64,000 nt of DNA, taken from NCBI RefSeq assembly GCF_004362045.1, contig NZ_SNWX01000014.1, positions 1 through 64,000 of the forward strand, given 5' to 3'. Under the pieces are notes generated by a model. That model searched no databases and had not been told where the DNA came from. It saw nothing but the letters and a program-made list of their open reading frames with translations. This document shows, one piece after another, positions 7,836 to 16,443 of the stretch (position 1 is the first letter of the stretch; each line of letters begins with the position of its first letter). The translations under genes were made by a program, and so were the position numbers. The stretch comes from Halanaerobium saccharolyticum (GTDB taxonomy: Bacteria; Bacillota; Halanaerobiia; Halanaerobiales; Halanaerobiaceae).

Positions 7836-9176
7836 TTATTCTCCCTTCAAAAAACTCCAGCTATCTTGTGATTTCATCTCATCTGATCTAATCAAAGCAT
7901 ATTCTGTTGCCAGTGAACCAAAGATTTCTGTAAAAATTGAAGTAAACAGGATTACATTTAAAATCAGCATAGAAATATTCGCAACATCACCCTGGATATG
8001 GATAAAATCCTTTTGAATTATAAACGCCAGATCTATTGTAATTCCGATCTGTGGTATTAAACCCAGTCCAATATAATCTTCCACATGTTTAGGGGCTGAT
8101 GACAGTTTTGCTCCCAGATGAGCTCCTCCAACCTTACCAATAATCCTCATAAGTGTGTAGGCAAAAGCGATAATTAAAAAGCTTTTATTAAACAAATTGC
8201 TGATATCTATCTTCGTTCCGGCAAGAATAAAAAATGTGGCCAGTAAAGGTACAGTAAGAATATCTATTTTGTCTGAAACATTCAGTCTTCTTTTAGGTAT
8301 ATTTCTGTAAACAAAACCAACAGTCAGATTAGCAAACAAAGGAGAAATATGTAAAAAAACTGCTGCTGCAGTAGCACCAATTATTGTTGCCAGAATTAAT
8401 AATATTTTTCGGCTTTCTGAATCACATTTGATCATTAAATGCTGCGAAATATAACCTATCACAAATCCCAGCAAAATTGCCGCAGAAACTCTAACTAACG
8501 GTTCAATCAACATATTGGTTATAGTTAATTCCACTTCCGGAGAGGCCAGAATATATGATAAAGGTTCCATAAAAGAGAAAATCAATAAGGCCAGAAATTC
8601 ATCTAAAGCAAGAACCACCATTAAGGTCGCCGAAAATTCGCCCGGGATACCATATTCTTTTAAAACCATTACTGTGGCTGCCGGAGCTGTTGCTGTGGCG
8701 ATGGTTCCAAATAAAATTGCCACAAAAAGTTCTTTCCCCAGTAAAAGCATTATTCCTGAGACTAAAATAAAAGCCCCAATTGATTCAAAAATAACGATCA
8801 GGGTTAATTCGAATTCTAATTGTTTTAGAATTTTGATGTATAAAGATGTTCCTATCCCAAATGAAATAAAAGATACGGCCAGAACAGTAATAAAGTTCAG
8901 GGTATTCAGTAAGTAGCTGTGCCAGGCTAAGAATTCTTTCGGTAAAAAAGAAAAGTTTCTAACTACACTCTGACTGAAGACTGTGCCTAAAAGTATATAT
9001 CCAACTACACTGGGAATTCTAAACTTATCAGTTATTGTCTTAATAATAAAAGCTGCCAAAAAGAGAAGTCCAATTAAATAAATAAGTTTATGGCTTTTAT
9101 GATTAAGCAGCATCCAGTGCTGTAAATTATTTAAACTACCCAGTACATCATAATTATTAATCTTTATCGCCCCCAA
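7836..9176 (-). CDS. CPA2-type cation/proton antiporter (KefB/NapA-like)
   Basis: 446-aa membrane antiporter with about 12-13 helices (Na_H_Exchanger family). RIPSVVGYILLGTVFSQSVV marks the family N-terminal helix, LVVLALDEFLALLIFS carries the central acidic residue, and TFFILAGTKIDISNL is the conserved later loop. No TrkA-N domain follows. The start is doubtful: TTG at 9176 has a poor SD, whereas an ATT at about 9161 sits 7-8 nt behind GGGGG. It is two nt upstream of the GntP gene. Confidence 0.85.
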   Translation of the reverse strand: MGAIKINNYDVLGSLNNLQHWMLLNHKSHKLIYLIGLLFLAAFIIKTITDKFRIPSVVGYILLGTVFSQSVVRNFSFLPKEFLAWHSYLLNTLNFITVLAVSFISFGIGTSLYIKILKQLEFELTLIVIFESIGAFILVSGIMLLLGKELFVAILFGTIATATAPAATVMVLKEYGIPGEFSATLMVVLALDEFLALLIFSFMEPLSYILASPEVELTITNMLIEPLVRVSAAILLGFVIGYISQHLMIKCDSESRKILLILATIIGATAAAVFLHISPLFANLTVGFVYRNIPKRRLNVSDKIDILTVPLLATFFILAGTKIDISNLFNKSFLIIAFAYTLMRIIGKVGGAHLGAKLSSAPKHVEDYIGLGLIPQIGITIDLAFIIQKDFIHIQGDVANISMLILNVILFTSIFTEIFGSLATEYALIRSDEMKSQDSWSFLKGE

Positions 9177-9269
9177 TTCCAGAAAATTTATTTATAAATG
9201 TTAAATTACTGTTTTGATTATAGCATAAAGTTGCCACCTCTGAACACCCCTATTTTGATATTAAAACAG

Positions 9270-9296
9270 AAAAACCCGCCTCCCGGCAGGTTTTTA
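9270..9296 (-). terminator. bidirectional Rho-independent terminator
   Basis: Stem AAACCCGCC/GGCAGGTTT with a TCCC loop and T-runs on both sides. It closes the hybrid-kinase transcript on the minus strand, just downstream of the tiny coupled ORF. Confidence 0.85.
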
Positions 9297-9321
9297 AAAC
9301 TTTGATAGGAAAATATATAAC

Positions 9322-9384
9322 CTAAAGAGTAATAATCTCATACCCCTCTTCAATATAAGCTTCCATGGAAGGGTGTCCGCTCAT
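9322..9384 (-). CDS. 20-aa microprotein coupled to the hybrid histidine kinase gene
   Basis: The ORF reads MSGHPSMEAYIEEGYEIITL and begins 9 nt after the kinase stop with SD AAGGGAG five nt before the ATG, which is better than many real genes here. It ends before the terminator at 9270-9296. It is acidic, has no membrane segment and is not recognised. Function unknown; it could be an expressed microprotein or a chance frame. Confidence 0.45.
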   Translation of the reverse strand: MSGHPSMEAYIEEGYEIITL

Positions 9385-9393
9385 ATCTCCCTT

Positions 9394-12165
9394 TTAAATA
9401 TATTTATCTATCATCTCATACAATTTACCCTTTTTAATTGGCTTAGTCAAATGATCATCAAATCCCTCACTCAAAGCTCTCTCTCTATCAGAATCTAAAG
9501 CATAAGCTGTTAAAGCAATTACTGTAGTTTTAGAAAATCCTTCTTCTGTTTCCCACTCTCTAATCTTATTGACAGCCTGATAGCCGTTCATTTCCGGCAT
9601 CTGTATGTCCATTAAAACAAGATCATAGCTGTTATTTTTAAATTTTTCTATACCTTCAAGTCCATCTTCTGCCATTTCAAGTAAATAATCTTTTTTTTGT
9701 AAAAAGGCTTTGATTAAAAAGCGATTATCCGGATTATCCTCTACAACTAATATTTTTTTATCTCTATTAGCAGTTGGATCAGAAACTTCTTTTTCAGGCT
9801 CAGGTCCACCAATCTTAATACCGTTATTTTCTTCTTTTTTATGAATCCGTCCAGCCGCCTTTTCAAGCAAAGTAAACAGTTCTTTTTTTCTAATTGGTTT
9901 CATCATATAATCATCAATAAAATCTTTGTTAGTTTCCAGATATTTGTTTTCAAAATCTGAAGAAATAATAATTATCTGTAAATTTTCTAGATCAAATTTC
10001 TCTCTAATTTCTTCCGCCGTTTCTAGACCATTTTTTTTAGGCATAAAGTTATCCATTAAAATAATTTGATAAGGATCACCAATTTCTATGCTTTCTGACA
10101 TAGATTTCACTGCTTCTTCGCCACTCATGACAGTACTAACTTCTGCCCCTTTTTCAGCCAGTATTTCTTCTAGAATAAAAATATTGGTTGGATTATCATC
10201 TACAGTTAGTATTTTCAAGTCACTAAACTGCTGCGATTTAGTTTCTGTTTGCTCACTTTTTTCACTCACTAATTCAAATGGCAGAGAAAAATAAAAAGTA
10301 CTCCCCAGCTCTGGACTGCTTTTCAGCCAGATTTCTCCCCCCATTAATTCTACTAACTGTTTTGAAATAGTAAGGCCAAGACCTGTGCCACCATATTTAC
10401 GAGTGCTGGAAGCATCTGCCTGAGTGAAACTATTAAATATATTTTTTTGTTTTTCTTCTGCTATCCCAATACCGGTATCTTTAACTGCGAAAATGACCTT
10501 TTTCTTCCCCTGTTCGGAAAAATCAGTATCAATTCTCAAATCTAAAAAGATCTGACCGCTTTCAGTAAACTTAACAGCATTGCCCAGTAAATTAATTAAA
10601 ATCTGTCTTAAACGCTCTGGATCACCGACTACACATTCAGGCACCTCAGAAGAAATTCTCAAAGGCATTTCTAATCCCTTTTTATAGGCTCTAACCGAAA
10701 TCATCTCTGCAACATTTTCCACTGTACTGACTAAATTAAATTCCTTCTTTTCAATTTCTACTTTACCCGCTTCGATTTTGGAAAGATCAAGAATATCATT
10801 AATTAAAGTTAACAAGCTTTCGCCAGCATTCTGAAAAATATTAACGTATTTTTTTTGCTGTTCACTTAAATCTGTGTCCTGCAGCAGTTCTGCCATTCCA
10901 ATTATCGAATTCATCGGAGTTCTAATCTCATGACTCATCGTTGATAAAAATTCTGATTTAGCTTTCGAAGCCTCTCTTGCTTTATCCCGAGCCTGTTCTA
11001 ACTCAATGTTTTTTAACTTCAATTCTTTAGAGTATTCTTCTAATTTATTTAAAGCTTCTACTTTTTCTGAGATATCAACATATACAATTTGAATCAAGTC
11101 GCTTCCATCTAAATTAATAGTACTCGCTTTTATTAAAACATCAATTATTGAGCCATCTTTTTTCTTGTGTTTGGTTTCAAATTTTAACTTACCGCCTGCT
11201 TTAATTTTTCTTAATTTATTACGGATTTCAGCTTGATCTGCTAAGGCCTCATAGTCCTCTATTCTAAGTTCAGCAAATTCTTCTTTTGTATAACCAAGCA
11301 TTTCACAGACAGTATTATTAAACTCAACAGCTTTTGCTGTTTCCGGATCAACTAAAGCTAAACCAAATAATGACTCATCAAAGATCTTTTTAAATTTCTT
11401 TTCGTATTTTTTTCTTTCAGTAATATCATAATTAACACCTATTACTTCAGTTGCCTGACCCTGATCATCTAAAACTGGTCTTCCAAAAGCTTTGATATAT
11501 TTAAGCTTACCAGATTCTGTTTTTATTCTAAATTCATGATTAAAAATTTCGTTGTTTTCTACTGCCTGCTTAAATTTATGGGAAGTTTCTTCTCTATCTT
11601 TGTAATAAATATGTTCAGTCCAGCTCTTATATGAATAACCATCATCAGCCTCTATCTCATAAATTTCAAGCATATATTTATCCCAAATTAACTCATCAGT
11701 TTCTAAGTCTAACTTCCAGACACCTATCTGGGCAGCGCTTGTAGCCAGTTTATATCTTCTGCTTAGTTCTTTCTTTTCTTCCTCTAACTTTTTTCTCTCT
11801 GATATATTGCGAGCACTACCTACAATATGGGTAACTTCTCCGTTTTCGATAACAGGGCTCAACTTAGTTGACCATACTTTTTTACCACCGGGTAAATCTA
11901 AAACTTCCTCATAAGTAACAGTTTCTTTTTTATTCAGGCATTTTTGATAGCGTTCTTTTACAAGATTACCAAGCTCTGGCCCCAGAATTTCCACCGGTGT
12001 TTTCCCTGCAATTTCTTCAGTTTTTAAACCTGTTAAGTTTTCATGGGTCGGATTTAATTTAAGAAAACGAAAGTCTTTATTTTCATCTACTTCCATTATA
12101 AAGAGTGCATCCTGAGTATTATTAAATACAATTTCATATTCTTTTTCTAAATTAAATTCAGACAA
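9394..12165 (-). CDS. hybrid sensor histidine kinase (three PAS, HisKA, HATPase, two REC)
   Basis: This soluble multi-input kinase has three PAS domains (about residues 5-375), a coiled coil, and HisKA with the phosphorylated histidine in SHEIRTPMNSIIG. A HATPase_c domain (DTGIGIAEE, STRKYGGTGLGLTISKQL) and two receiver domains (LTVDDNPTN/ILMDNFMPKKNG and LVVEDNPDN/VLMDIQMPEMNG) follow. The start is taken as the TTG at 12165 because AAGGGGGTGG lies just upstream; an ATG at 12192 has no SD and overlaps the Hpt stop. It lacks a membrane anchor. A partner Hpt protein and REC-GGDEF regulator are encoded directly upstream, so it probably feeds a phosphorelay ending in c-di-GMP synthesis. Confidence 0.92.
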   Translation of the reverse strand: MSEFNLEKEYEIVFNNTQDALFIMEVDENKDFRFLKLNPTHENLTGLKTEEIAGKTPVEILGPELGNLVKERYQKCLNKKETVTYEEVLDLPGGKKVWSTKLSPVIENGEVTHIVGSARNISERKKLEEEKKELSRRYKLATSAAQIGVWKLDLETDELIWDKYMLEIYEIEADDGYSYKSWTEHIYYKDREETSHKFKQAVENNEIFNHEFRIKTESGKLKYIKAFGRPVLDDQGQATEVIGVNYDITERKKYEKKFKKIFDESLFGLALVDPETAKAVEFNNTVCEMLGYTKEEFAELRIEDYEALADQAEIRNKLRKIKAGGKLKFETKHKKKDGSIIDVLIKASTINLDGSDLIQIVYVDISEKVEALNKLEEYSKELKLKNIELEQARDKAREASKAKSEFLSTMSHEIRTPMNSIIGMAELLQDTDLSEQQKKYVNIFQNAGESLLTLINDILDLSKIEAGKVEIEKKEFNLVSTVENVAEMISVRAYKKGLEMPLRISSEVPECVVGDPERLRQILINLLGNAVKFTESGQIFLDLRIDTDFSEQGKKKVIFAVKDTGIGIAEEKQKNIFNSFTQADASSTRKYGGTGLGLTISKQLVELMGGEIWLKSSPELGSTFYFSLPFELVSEKSEQTETKSQQFSDLKILTVDDNPTNIFILEEILAEKGAEVSTVMSGEEAVKSMSESIEIGDPYQIILMDNFMPKKNGLETAEEIREKFDLENLQIIIISSDFENKYLETNKDFIDDYMMKPIRKKELFTLLEKAAGRIHKKEENNGIKIGGPEPEKEVSDPTANRDKKILVVEDNPDNRFLIKAFLQKKDYLLEMAEDGLEGIEKFKNNSYDLVLMDIQMPEMNGYQAVNKIREWETEEGFSKTTVIALTAYALDSDRERALSEGFDDHLTKPIKKGKLYEMIDKYI

Positions 12166-12178
12166 AATATCCACCCCC

Positions 12179-12484
12179 TTATTGATCTTCATAGATAATT
12201 TCTATATTATCTAAATAATTTTTCAGTTCGCTGATTAAATTTTTAATCTCCTCTTTATTTTTTGCTTCGGCATTTTTTTCAATCTTGCTTCCGATTTCTG
12301 TCAGATAATCAAAACCATAACCCCCACCAGAACCCTTCAGGCTGTGACCGATAATTATAATCTGATCAAACTCTGATTCCTGCAGTAATTTTTTTAATCT
12401 CTGGATATCCTCTTCTCTGTTTTCCAGAAACTGTGGGATTAAAAATTCAAGATCCGGGTCAATGTAAACTTTATTTTTGGACAT
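12179..12484 (-). CDS. Hpt phosphotransfer protein
   Basis: A 101-aa single Hpt domain. His47 in IIGHSLKGSGGGYGF is the phosphotransfer residue with the classic HxxKGxxxxxG surround. The ATG at 12484 is preferred (AGGGG 9 nt upstream) to a TTG three codons earlier. It shuttles phosphate between the receivers of the adjacent hybrid kinase and response regulators such as those at 12531-13529 and 16049-16423. Confidence 0.9.
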   Translation of the reverse strand: MSKNKVYIDPDLEFLIPQFLENREEDIQRLKKLLQESEFDQIIIIGHSLKGSGGGYGFDYLTEIGSKIEKNAEAKNKEEIKNLISELKNYLDNIEIIYEDQ

Positions 12485-12530
12485 TTTTAACAACCCCTAT
12501 TTTATCTTATTATGAATTAATTTTAACTTT

Positions 12531-13529
12531 TTATTCAAAACTTTTATATACGACCTGATTTTTACCATTTTCTTTAGCCTGATATAATGCCTGATCTGCT
12601 TTTTCGATCAAAGTTTTAATCATTTCCTGATTAACATCTTTTTCCGCTTTAATACTGCTGACTCCCAGACTGACAGTAACATAATCAGAAACAGCAGAGT
12701 TTTGATGTTCTAACTTTAAATTCATAATCCCTTTTCTAATATCTTCCGCAATTTTTAGTGCCCCATCTTTAGCTGTATCTGGAAGAATAACAGCAAATTC
12801 TTCTCCACCATAACGGGCAGCAAAATCAGCTGCTCTTTTAGTTTTCTTATCTAAAACAGATGCTACCTCTTTTAAACATTGATCACCCTGCTGATGCCCA
12901 TAGGTATCATTGTATTCTTTAAAATTGTCAATATCGATCATAATTAAAGCCAAATCACTATTTTTTCTCCTGGCTCTTTTCAATTCTTTTTTGATAGTTT
13001 TGTCAAATAAACGTCTATTGGAAATCCCGGTTAATCCATCCACTAAGGCTATCTTCTCCAGTTTCTGATTTGCTTTTTTAAGTTCTTCTGAGAGCTGAAG
13101 CAGTTCTTTTTCTCTTTCGATTCTGGCTTTAGTTTCTTTTCGCAGTCTGATTGCAGAATTAACCCGGGCCATAAATTCTATTTTTATAATCGGCTTTTTT
13201 AAATAATCCATTGCTCCTGCTGCAAAAGCCTCTTTTAGATATTCTAATTCTTTTTGGGCAGTTATCATAATCACTGGAACTTCCTGATAGGCGGGATGCC
13301 TTTTTATTTTTCTGCAGATTTCAATCCCATTTTCCTCTCCTAAAATAATATCCAGAATTATTAAATCAACCACCGGTTCAGTTTTAAGGCCATTAAGCTT
13401 TAAAAATTCGTAGGTTTTTTGAGCTGTATCTGTAAAATGAATTTTCTCAACTTCCAATTTTTTTAAATAATTTTCCAGCAGCATTCTCATATCCTGATCA
13501 TCATCAACAACTAAAATGTTTATTTCCAT
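12531..13529 (-). CDS. response regulator diguanylate cyclase (REC-GGDEF)
   Basis: A PleD-like cytosolic output protein. REC domain with Asp60 as the phospho-acceptor (LIILDIILGEENG) and the KKP switch lysine, a helical linker at 120-160, then GGDEF with active motif GGEEF at 241-245. The inhibitory I-site RxxD is intact (RAAD, 232-235), so the enzyme should be feedback-inhibited by c-di-GMP. DGLTGISNRRLF marks the domain start. A GTG directly before the ATG is an alternative start. It likely controls the processive glycosyltransferase gene upstream in the cluster. Confidence 0.93.
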   Translation of the reverse strand: MEINILVVDDDQDMRMLLENYLKKLEVEKIHFTDTAQKTYEFLKLNGLKTEPVVDLIILDIILGEENGIEICRKIKRHPAYQEVPVIMITAQKELEYLKEAFAAGAMDYLKKPIIKIEFMARVNSAIRLRKETKARIEREKELLQLSEELKKANQKLEKIALVDGLTGISNRRLFDKTIKKELKRARRKNSDLALIMIDIDNFKEYNDTYGHQQGDQCLKEVASVLDKKTKRAADFAARYGGEEFAVILPDTAKDGALKIAEDIRKGIMNLKLEHQNSAVSDYVTVSLGVSSIKAEKDVNQEMIKTLIEKADQALYQAKENGKNQVVYKSFE

Positions 13530-13565
13530 CACCTTTTCTCTAAATTTTAAACAACATTAATTACT

Positions 13566-14963
13566 TTAAAAATTCTTTCGTTTCTGGGTACCCCAGCTTT
13601 CCTTTTTTAAAATAAGGTCAATTATTCCCCGCAGCCTCCAGTACGTATGCAGCTGTTTATAGCCCAGATTTTCTAAAAAAGCATATAAAATCAAACTCAG
13701 CTTATCACTTAATTTATCATATTTATGAAAAGTCATTTCTTCAAAAAGCAAAGAAATTATAGACAGCAGGATCCCCATTAAGACAGCCGTAATAAAAAAG
13801 AGAACTGCCACCGGGGTTATACCTGACTGCAGAAAGATAGTTAAAATTATTGCCAGATAGCCAAGTGTTTCGATCACCGGTCCTAAAAACTCCACAAAAA
13901 AGTAAAAGGGATAGGTAAATAGGCCAAGCAAGCCATAATCCTTATTAAAAAATAATTCTTTATTCATCAACAGACTCTGCCCCAATCCCCGCTGCCATCT
14001 CCGGCGCTGATTAGAAAGAGTCTGGATATCCTCCGGCACCTGAGTCCAGCAGACTGGATCCGGAAAAAAGACAACTCTGTATTCTCGCCTGGTTTTTTTC
14101 ATCATTCTATTTAACTTAAGTACTAACTCCATATCTTCTCCAACTGTGTCTGTACTGTAACCACCAGCATTAATTAAATGCTTGCGCTTAAAAACCCCGA
14201 AGGCACCGGAAATAATGAGCAGACTATTTAAAGCAGCCCAGCCAACCCGACCAAATAAAAAAGCCCGCAGATATTCTAAAACCTGCATCCTGACCAGTGG
14301 TTTTTTAGCAAGTCTAACTTTTGTTACCTGACCCCCTCTGATCTCACAATCATTGGCAACTCTAATAGTTCCGCCTGCAGCAATAACCCGCCAGTCCCGG
14401 GCAAAAGGCTCTACAATTTTCAGGAGGGCATGATCATCGATTAAAGAATCTGCATCGACATTGCAGACCAGAGGAAACTGTGCGATATTAATTCCTGCAT
14501 TTAAAGCATCAGCTTTACCACCATTTTCTTTATCTACTACCACCAGGTTAGGATAATCAGCTGAATCATAAACTTCTTTTACCAGCTGAGTTTCTAAATC
14601 TTTTCTATAACTTCGACTTGAAATAACTAGATTAAATTTATCTTTTAATTCTTCAATAGTATTATCTTTGGAGCCATCATTAACGACCACCACTTCATAT
14701 TCAGGATACTGCAGAGAAAGAATAGAAGTTATATTATCTACAACAGTTAACTCCTCGTTATAAGCGGGAATGATAATAGAAACAGGTTTGTAAAATTCAC
14801 TCTGAAATTTATTTTCAAACTCGACTGTCTCTCTAGCACTCCAGTACTTTCTGATTGAAAAAAATGCTTTGATATTTAAAAACAAATAAGTTCCATTAAC
14901 CAGGAAGAAATAAATTACAGCAAAATAATCAAACACCAGTAAGAAAAAATAAAAATTATCCAC
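13566..14963 (-). CDS. processive family 2 glycosyltransferase (exopolysaccharide synthase)
   Basis: A membrane polysaccharide synthase like PgaC/BcsA/NodC, about 465 aa. An N-terminal helix precedes the GT-A catalytic domain with VVVNDGSKDNT, DAD (NVDADSLIDD), GEDMEL (acid base) and QRRRWQRGL (QxxRW), followed by C-terminal membrane helices. The start is chosen at GTG 14963 (SD GGTGAGG, 6 nt), giving an 8-bp overlap with the HEAT gene; longer TTG/GTG starts exist to 14978. No PilZ domain is visible, so c-di-GMP control would have to act through a partner. Confidence 0.88.
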   Translation of the reverse strand: MDNFYFFLLVFDYFAVIYFFLVNGTYLFLNIKAFFSIRKYWSARETVEFENKFQSEFYKPVSIIIPAYNEELTVVDNITSILSLQYPEYEVVVVNDGSKDNTIEELKDKFNLVISSRSYRKDLETQLVKEVYDSADYPNLVVVDKENGGKADALNAGINIAQFPLVCNVDADSLIDDHALLKIVEPFARDWRVIAAGGTIRVANDCEIRGGQVTKVRLAKKPLVRMQVLEYLRAFLFGRVGWAALNSLLIISGAFGVFKRKHLINAGGYSTDTVGEDMELVLKLNRMMKKTRREYRVVFFPDPVCWTQVPEDIQTLSNQRRRWQRGLGQSLLMNKELFFNKDYGLLGLFTYPFYFFVEFLGPVIETLGYLAIILTIFLQSGITPVAVLFFITAVLMGILLSIISLLFEEMTFHKYDKLSDKLSLILYAFLENLGYKQLHTYWRLRGIIDLILKKESWGTQKRKNF

Positions 14964-16047
14964 TATCTGCCTCACCAACCTTCAAATCGCCAGCCTGATC
15001 CAGAATATATCTTCCCATTTCATAACCCGGCTCTTTGTTTTTAATAATTTCAATTAAAAGATCTTTTTTACCCAGTTCAAAAATAGCCAGAGCCGAATAA
15101 TATCGGACCCACCAGTTTTGATCACTGAGCAATTTTTTTAAATCCGAAAGATAATTGCTCTCCTTAATTTCTGCCAGGTAACGAGCAGCCTGGCTTCTTA
15201 CCACCCAACTTTTATGATTTAAAAATGGGCTCAGGTCTTTATCAATTGGATATTCGATTTTAACCAGTGCTTTAAAAATATGAATTAATACTTCTTCATT
15301 GAAATCTGCTTCTAAGGTGGGAACCATAACTTCGACTCCAGGTATAAAGCGAAAATATCCAAAAATATCAAAAAACAGAGACAGACTCTGATATTCAGGA
15401 ACTTCTAAAATTTCTGTTAAGTTGTTTTCCGCTCGATAGTTTATTTCTAAAAACTCTTTAATCTGATAACAGCTCTCTTCTCCAAAGCGAATTAAAATTT
15501 CTGTTAAAGCTTCAAAAGTAAAACTGTTCTCGTTTAAAACCGTTTTTAAAACTGGAAAGAACAATTCCTGTTCTCCAATATCAGCAATAGCCCAGATACT
15601 GGCGGTCATCAAACTTTTATCCTCAGAATTTAAATATTCTTTTAATAAAGGCAGTGCTCTTTTTTCCCTAACCTTACCCAGAAAAGCTGCTGCTTTTATT
15701 TTTTCTTCGCGATTTCCTTTTTTTAGTTTTAACAAAAAGAAATCAATCATCTTATTTTTCTGGACCAGCTGCCGCAATTTTTCAAAATTATCCCCTTTTA
15801 AATTTTTGAGGTATGGTTTTAAAAAATCATATAAATATAAATAACTGTCATTCATTACAGACGCTGTCTTTTCTAGACTTAAATCATTATTTAAATACTG
15901 AAACAAAACAGCTTCCCATTTTTCTTTTTTTTGCTCAAAAATCTTATTCCTTCTTTTATAGAGCAAGTGGTAAATAATAATAATTAAAACAATTGTTAAA
16001 ATAAATAAAATAAGCCCGCCCGAAAGATAATATAGGTATCTCAGCAT
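14956..16047 (-). CDS. membrane-anchored HEAT-repeat protein
   Basis: A 363-aa protein with one N-terminal transmembrane helix (LILFILTIVLIIIIYHLLY) and a cytosolic alpha-solenoid of HEAT/PBS-lyase-like repeats (for example KIKAAAFLGKVREKRALPLL, then several VRxxAARxLAE units towards the C-terminus). The ATG at 16047 starts one nt after the stop of the receiver gene, so it is translationally coupled. No enzyme motif is seen; a scaffold linking the receiver to the glycosyltransferase is an inference from gene order. Confidence 0.8.
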   Translation of the reverse strand: MLRYLYYLSGGLILFILTIVLIIIIYHLLYKRRNKIFEQKKEKWEAVLFQYLNNDLSLEKTASVMNDSYLYLYDFLKPYLKNLKGDNFEKLRQLVQKNKMIDFFLLKLKKGNREEKIKAAAFLGKVREKRALPLLKEYLNSEDKSLMTASIWAIADIGEQELFFPVLKTVLNENSFTFEALTEILIRFGEESCYQIKEFLEINYRAENNLTEILEVPEYQSLSLFFDIFGYFRFIPGVEVMVPTLEADFNEEVLIHIFKALVKIEYPIDKDLSPFLNHKSWVVRSQAARYLAEIKESNYLSDLKKLLSDQNWWVRYYSALAIFELGKKDLLIEIIKNKEPGYEMGRYILDQAGDLKVGEADSG

Positions 16048-16048
16048 A

Positions 16049-16423
16049 TCAATTAGCCAGCATTTTCTTGAGCCTGAGCAGCAGCTCATCAGGCCGAAAT
16101 GGTTTGGTGACATATTCATCAGCACCGGCATTTAAAGCCTTAAGAATATCTTCTTCCTGACTTTTGGCAGAAAGAACTAATACCGGCAGCTTAATCTCTG
16201 CTTCTCGAATTCTTTTCAAAACCTGCATCCCATCTAAAACCGGCAGCATCAAGTCAAGAACTAAGGCATCATAACTATCAGCCTTTATTTCGGCTAAAAC
16301 CTTATCTCCCTCTTCAATAACTTTAATTATATAATCCTCTTTTTCAAATTTATAAGCTATCAATCTCGAAATAGAAGCATCATCTTCAGCAATTAAAATT
16401 TTATCTGTTTTTTCAGCATCCAT
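16049..16423 (-). CDS. stand-alone response regulator receiver (CheY-like)
   Basis: A 124-aa REC domain without output. It has the acidic pair EDD near residues 13-15, the phospho-acceptor Asp57 in LVLDLMLPVLDG, the LSAK switch serine and VTKPF lysine. The ATG at 16423 has SD GGTGAG. It sits between the YaiO-like gene and the HEAT gene, so it probably acts by protein contact on the polysaccharide machinery. Confidence 0.9.
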   Translation of the reverse strand: MDAEKTDKILIAEDDASISRLIAYKFEKEDYIIKVIEEGDKVLAEIKADSYDALVLDLMLPVLDGMQVLKRIREAEIKLPVLVLSAKSQEEDILKALNAGADEYVTKPFRPDELLLRLKKMLAN

Positions 16424-16443
16424 AATACTCACCACCAGCTTAA

